Source: an uncultured Acidobacteriia bacterium (GTDB lineage Bacteria > Acidobacteriota > Terriglobia > Bryobacterales > Bryobacteraceae). Taken from it: DNA of 42,267 nucleotides. The DNA lies in NCBI GenBank assembly GCA_903825445.1, contig CAIKAS010000067.1, positions 1 through 42,267 of the forward strand, written 5' to 3'. Below the pieces are notes generated by a model. That model ran no database searches and was not told the DNA's origin. It worked only from the letters and a program-made list of their open reading frames with translations. The position numbers and the translations under genes were made by a program. Every line of letters begins with the position of its first letter. The stretch's first letter is position 1. Below are positions 40,756 through 42,267 of this stretch, piece by piece.

Positions 40756-42009
40756 TTAATCCGTCGCGCGCCGTCGAGGCGCAAATTTCGCAAAAATCTC
40801 TTCCCGCGTCACGCGGTGCTGCTCGGTCGATTGCATGTCCTTCAGCGAATACACGCCCGCCGCAATTTCATCGTCGCCCAAAATCAGCGCATATCGCGCG
40901 CCTGACTTATTCGCCAGTTCCATAGCCCGCTTCAGCTTCAGGCCCGCCGCCACTTCCACGGCAATTCCGGCGCGTCGCAAATCCCGCGCCAGCACGCCCG
41001 CATGCTGCAGCGCCGCATCGCCCAGATGCGCGATAAACACATCCAGCCCCGCTTCTTCATTTTGAGGCACGGTCATCACCAGCCGGTCCTCGCCGATCGA
41101 AAACCCGATTCCCGGCGAATGCACATTCGACCCCAGCGATTCCGCCAGCCCGTCATATCGCCCGCCGCCCAGCACTGAATTCTGCGCGCCCAGATCGCCG
41201 TGCGTCACTTCAAACGTCGTCCGCATGTAGTAATCGAGCCCGCGCACCAGCCGCGGCTTTACTTCGAACGGAATCCCGCGATCCGTCAGGTATCCGCGCA
41301 CCTTCTCGAAATGCGGCGCACAAATTCCGCACAGGCTGTCCAATATAGATGGCAACTGCCCAATCAGCGCCTGATCTTCCGGTACCTTGCAATCCAGCAC
41401 CCGAAGTGGATTCGTTTCCGCGCGCCGCTGGCAATCCGTGCACAACTGCGCCGCCACAGGTTTTAGCGCGGCCCGCAGCTTTTCCACAAACTGAGGCCGA
41501 CAATCCTGACAACCCACAGAATTGATCAGCAGCGTGAAACCGCTCAACCCGGTGCGTGTCAGCATTTCCGACACCATCTCGATCACTTCGGCATCAACAA
41601 ACGGCGAATCCGACCCGATCGCCTCCGCGCCAATCTGAAAAAACTGCCGGTAGCGGCCCTTCTGCGGACGCTCGCGCCGAAACATCGGGCCAATGTAATA
41701 GAGTTTTTGCACACCCGGCCTCTGATCCAGCCGATGCTCGATATAAGCGCGAATTACCGACGCCGTATTCTCCGGCCGCAATACCAGCCGCGAACCGTCG
41801 CGATCTTCAAACGCATACATCTCTTTGGAGACGATATCCGTGTCCGCCCCCACGCCGCGAGCGAAAAGCTGTTCTTCTTCCAAAATCGGCGTGCGGATTT
41901 CCTGGTAGTTGTACGCTCGGAAGACTTCCCGTGCAATACGTTCTACCCGGTTCCACACAGCGGTGTCCGGAGGCAATAAGTCCCGGGTTCCTTTTACGGC
42001 TCGAATCAT
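40756..42009 (-). CDS. hisS: Histidyl-tRNA synthetase
   Basis: 417 residues, class IIa HisRS. Motif 1 region 'GTRDLLPPD', substrate loop 'RLVLRPENTASV' (Glu80 and Thr82 kept, Asn81 in place of the common Gly), motif 2 'FRRERPQKGRYRQF', and the HisA stretch 'LVRGLDYYMRTTFE' with catalytic Arg are all present. The C-terminal anticodon-binding domain begins about residue 325. The insertion domain has several Cys pairs (CQDC, CTDC, CGIC plus 'LDCK'), which could hold a zinc ion. ATG start without a Shine-Dalgarno; promoter TGATAGCAT lies 20 nt upstream. It is the first gene of the hisS-aspS operon. Confidence 0.95.
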   Translation of the reverse strand: MIRAVKGTRDLLPPDTAVWNRVERIAREVFRAYNYQEIRTPILEEEQLFARGVGADTDIVSKEMYAFEDRDGSRLVLRPENTASVIRAYIEHRLDQRPGVQKLYYIGPMFRRERPQKGRYRQFFQIGAEAIGSDSPFVDAEVIEMVSEMLTRTGLSGFTLLINSVGCQDCRPQFVEKLRAALKPVAAQLCTDCQRRAETNPLRVLDCKVPEDQALIGQLPSILDSLCGICAPHFEKVRGYLTDRGIPFEVKPRLVRGLDYYMRTTFEVTHGDLGAQNSVLGGGRYDGLAESLGSNVHSPGIGFSIGEDRLVMTVPQNEEAGLDVFIAHLGDAALQHAGVLARDLRRAGIAVEVAAGLKLKRAMELANKSGARYALILGDDEIAAGVYSLKDMQSTEQHRVTREEIFAKFAPRRRATD

Positions 42010-42029
42010 TACAGGAGGGGGAATTTTTC

Positions 42030-42038
42030 ATGCTATCA
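42030..42038 (-). promoter_or_regulatory. Extended -10 promoter of hisS-aspS
   Basis: Minus strand TG-A-TAGCAT (42038-42030), 20 nt before the hisS ATG, giving a leader of about 13 nt. It is identical to the box before the first gene of the window. The rest of the 217-nt gap up to 42226 shows no T-box or other leader structure that I recognise. Confidence 0.5.
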
Positions 42039-42226
42039 CGCGGCGGCGAACAAGCTTGGCTGATATGCGCGAACGTACCAGCTCGTCGCAGTCGGAGTTT
42101 GAGCGGGCCGTGCAGTCCGTTCCCGTCGATCTTCGATTTTTATCTATATTCCCTGTCAACAACATACGAATTTGGCCACATTTTCCCGCACCCCGCGCAT
42201 GCTCTGCTGATACTGAGGACACCCCC

Positions 42227-42267
42227 ATGGCATCAGACGCTCAACACGCAGCAAACATCGAAAACGC
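42227..42267 (+). CDS. Start of an unidentified gene, cut by the window end
   Basis: ATG at 42227 with GAGGA 7-8 nt upstream, opening M-A-S-D-A-Q-H-A-A-N-I-E-N. Thirteen codons are too few to name a product. It is divergent from hisS. Confidence 0.4.
   Translation, partial: MASDAQHAANIEN

Noticed and set aside
42016-42226. Plus-strand frame from ATG 42030 behind AGGAGGGGG, open to the window end.
   Set aside because: The purine run is the complement of the hisS leader, the frame has no protein-like composition, and a better start with Shine-Dalgarno exists at 42227 in another frame.
1-42267. tRNA, rRNA, insertion sequences, integrase genes and attachment sites.
   Set aside because: None recognised by eye: no transposase motifs, no flanking direct repeats, no cloverleaf found in the short intergenic gaps. 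A tRNAscan and IS search would be decisive.

Overview
The window (about 42 kb, roughly 60% GC, densely coded on both strands) most likely comes from an Acidobacteriota chromosome of the Solibacter/Bryobacter type. The evidence is a TIGR03437-type ('Solibacter C-terminal') domain on a secreted metalloprotease, a planctomycete-type cytochrome (DUF1587/1595/1592/1588/1585) next to a Tat-exported DUF1552 protein, acidobacterial reaction-centre-like diheme cytochrome c, and many exported proteins with Gly/Pro-rich linkers. No phage, insertion sequence, CRISPR array, rRNA or tRNA was seen. Family calls are from sequence reading alone; no database search was run.

Layout. 1-6.4 kb: a Tat-exported aldo/keto reductase, a MarR regulator with a SnoaL-like partner, a large exported heme/beta-propeller/TPR protein, a RidA-like protein without the catalytic Arg, and PlsC. 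6.4-12.7 kb: a zinc-ribbon protein, a WaaC-like heptosyltransferase with an overlapping membrane methyltransferase, a two-gene secreted matrixin operon, and tyrS. 12.8-20.1 kb: a divergent EAL protein and MatB-like acyl-CoA synthetase, then a tight operon of secreted alpha/beta hydrolase, class III CoA-transferase and CitMHS carrier, which reads as ester hydrolysis, uptake and CoA activation of an organic acid. 20.1-25.8 kb (minus strand): a KimA-type potassium importer under a ydaO-type c-di-AMP riboswitch, a BBP2-type porin, a nucleoside:H+ symporter and a diheme cytochrome. 26-31.4 kb (plus): a membrane-bound SpoIIE-type phosphatase, a DUF393-lipase maturation factor fusion, phosphoglucomutase, and a short ParD-like reading frame. 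31.3-42 kb: glutamate formiminotransferase and an SDR (minus), a pentaheme cytochrome, an exported ankyrin protein divergent from the DUF1592-DUF1552 pair, and the hisS-aspS operon. The AspRS carries the residues of a non-discriminating enzyme.

Regulation. Two patterns recur. First, many transcription units start with an extended -10 box, TGnTAnnnT, and no clear -35. Second, at least five genes have a -10 box only 6-7 nt before the start codon, which predicts leaderless mRNAs. The strongest single regulatory element is the c-di-AMP riboswitch before kimA. The MarR promoter holds a perfect palindrome between -35 and -10. A shared inverted repeat lies between the ankyrin gene and the DUF1592 operon. 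Gene starts were adjusted where promoters, Shine-Dalgarno sequences or signal peptides favoured an internal start.
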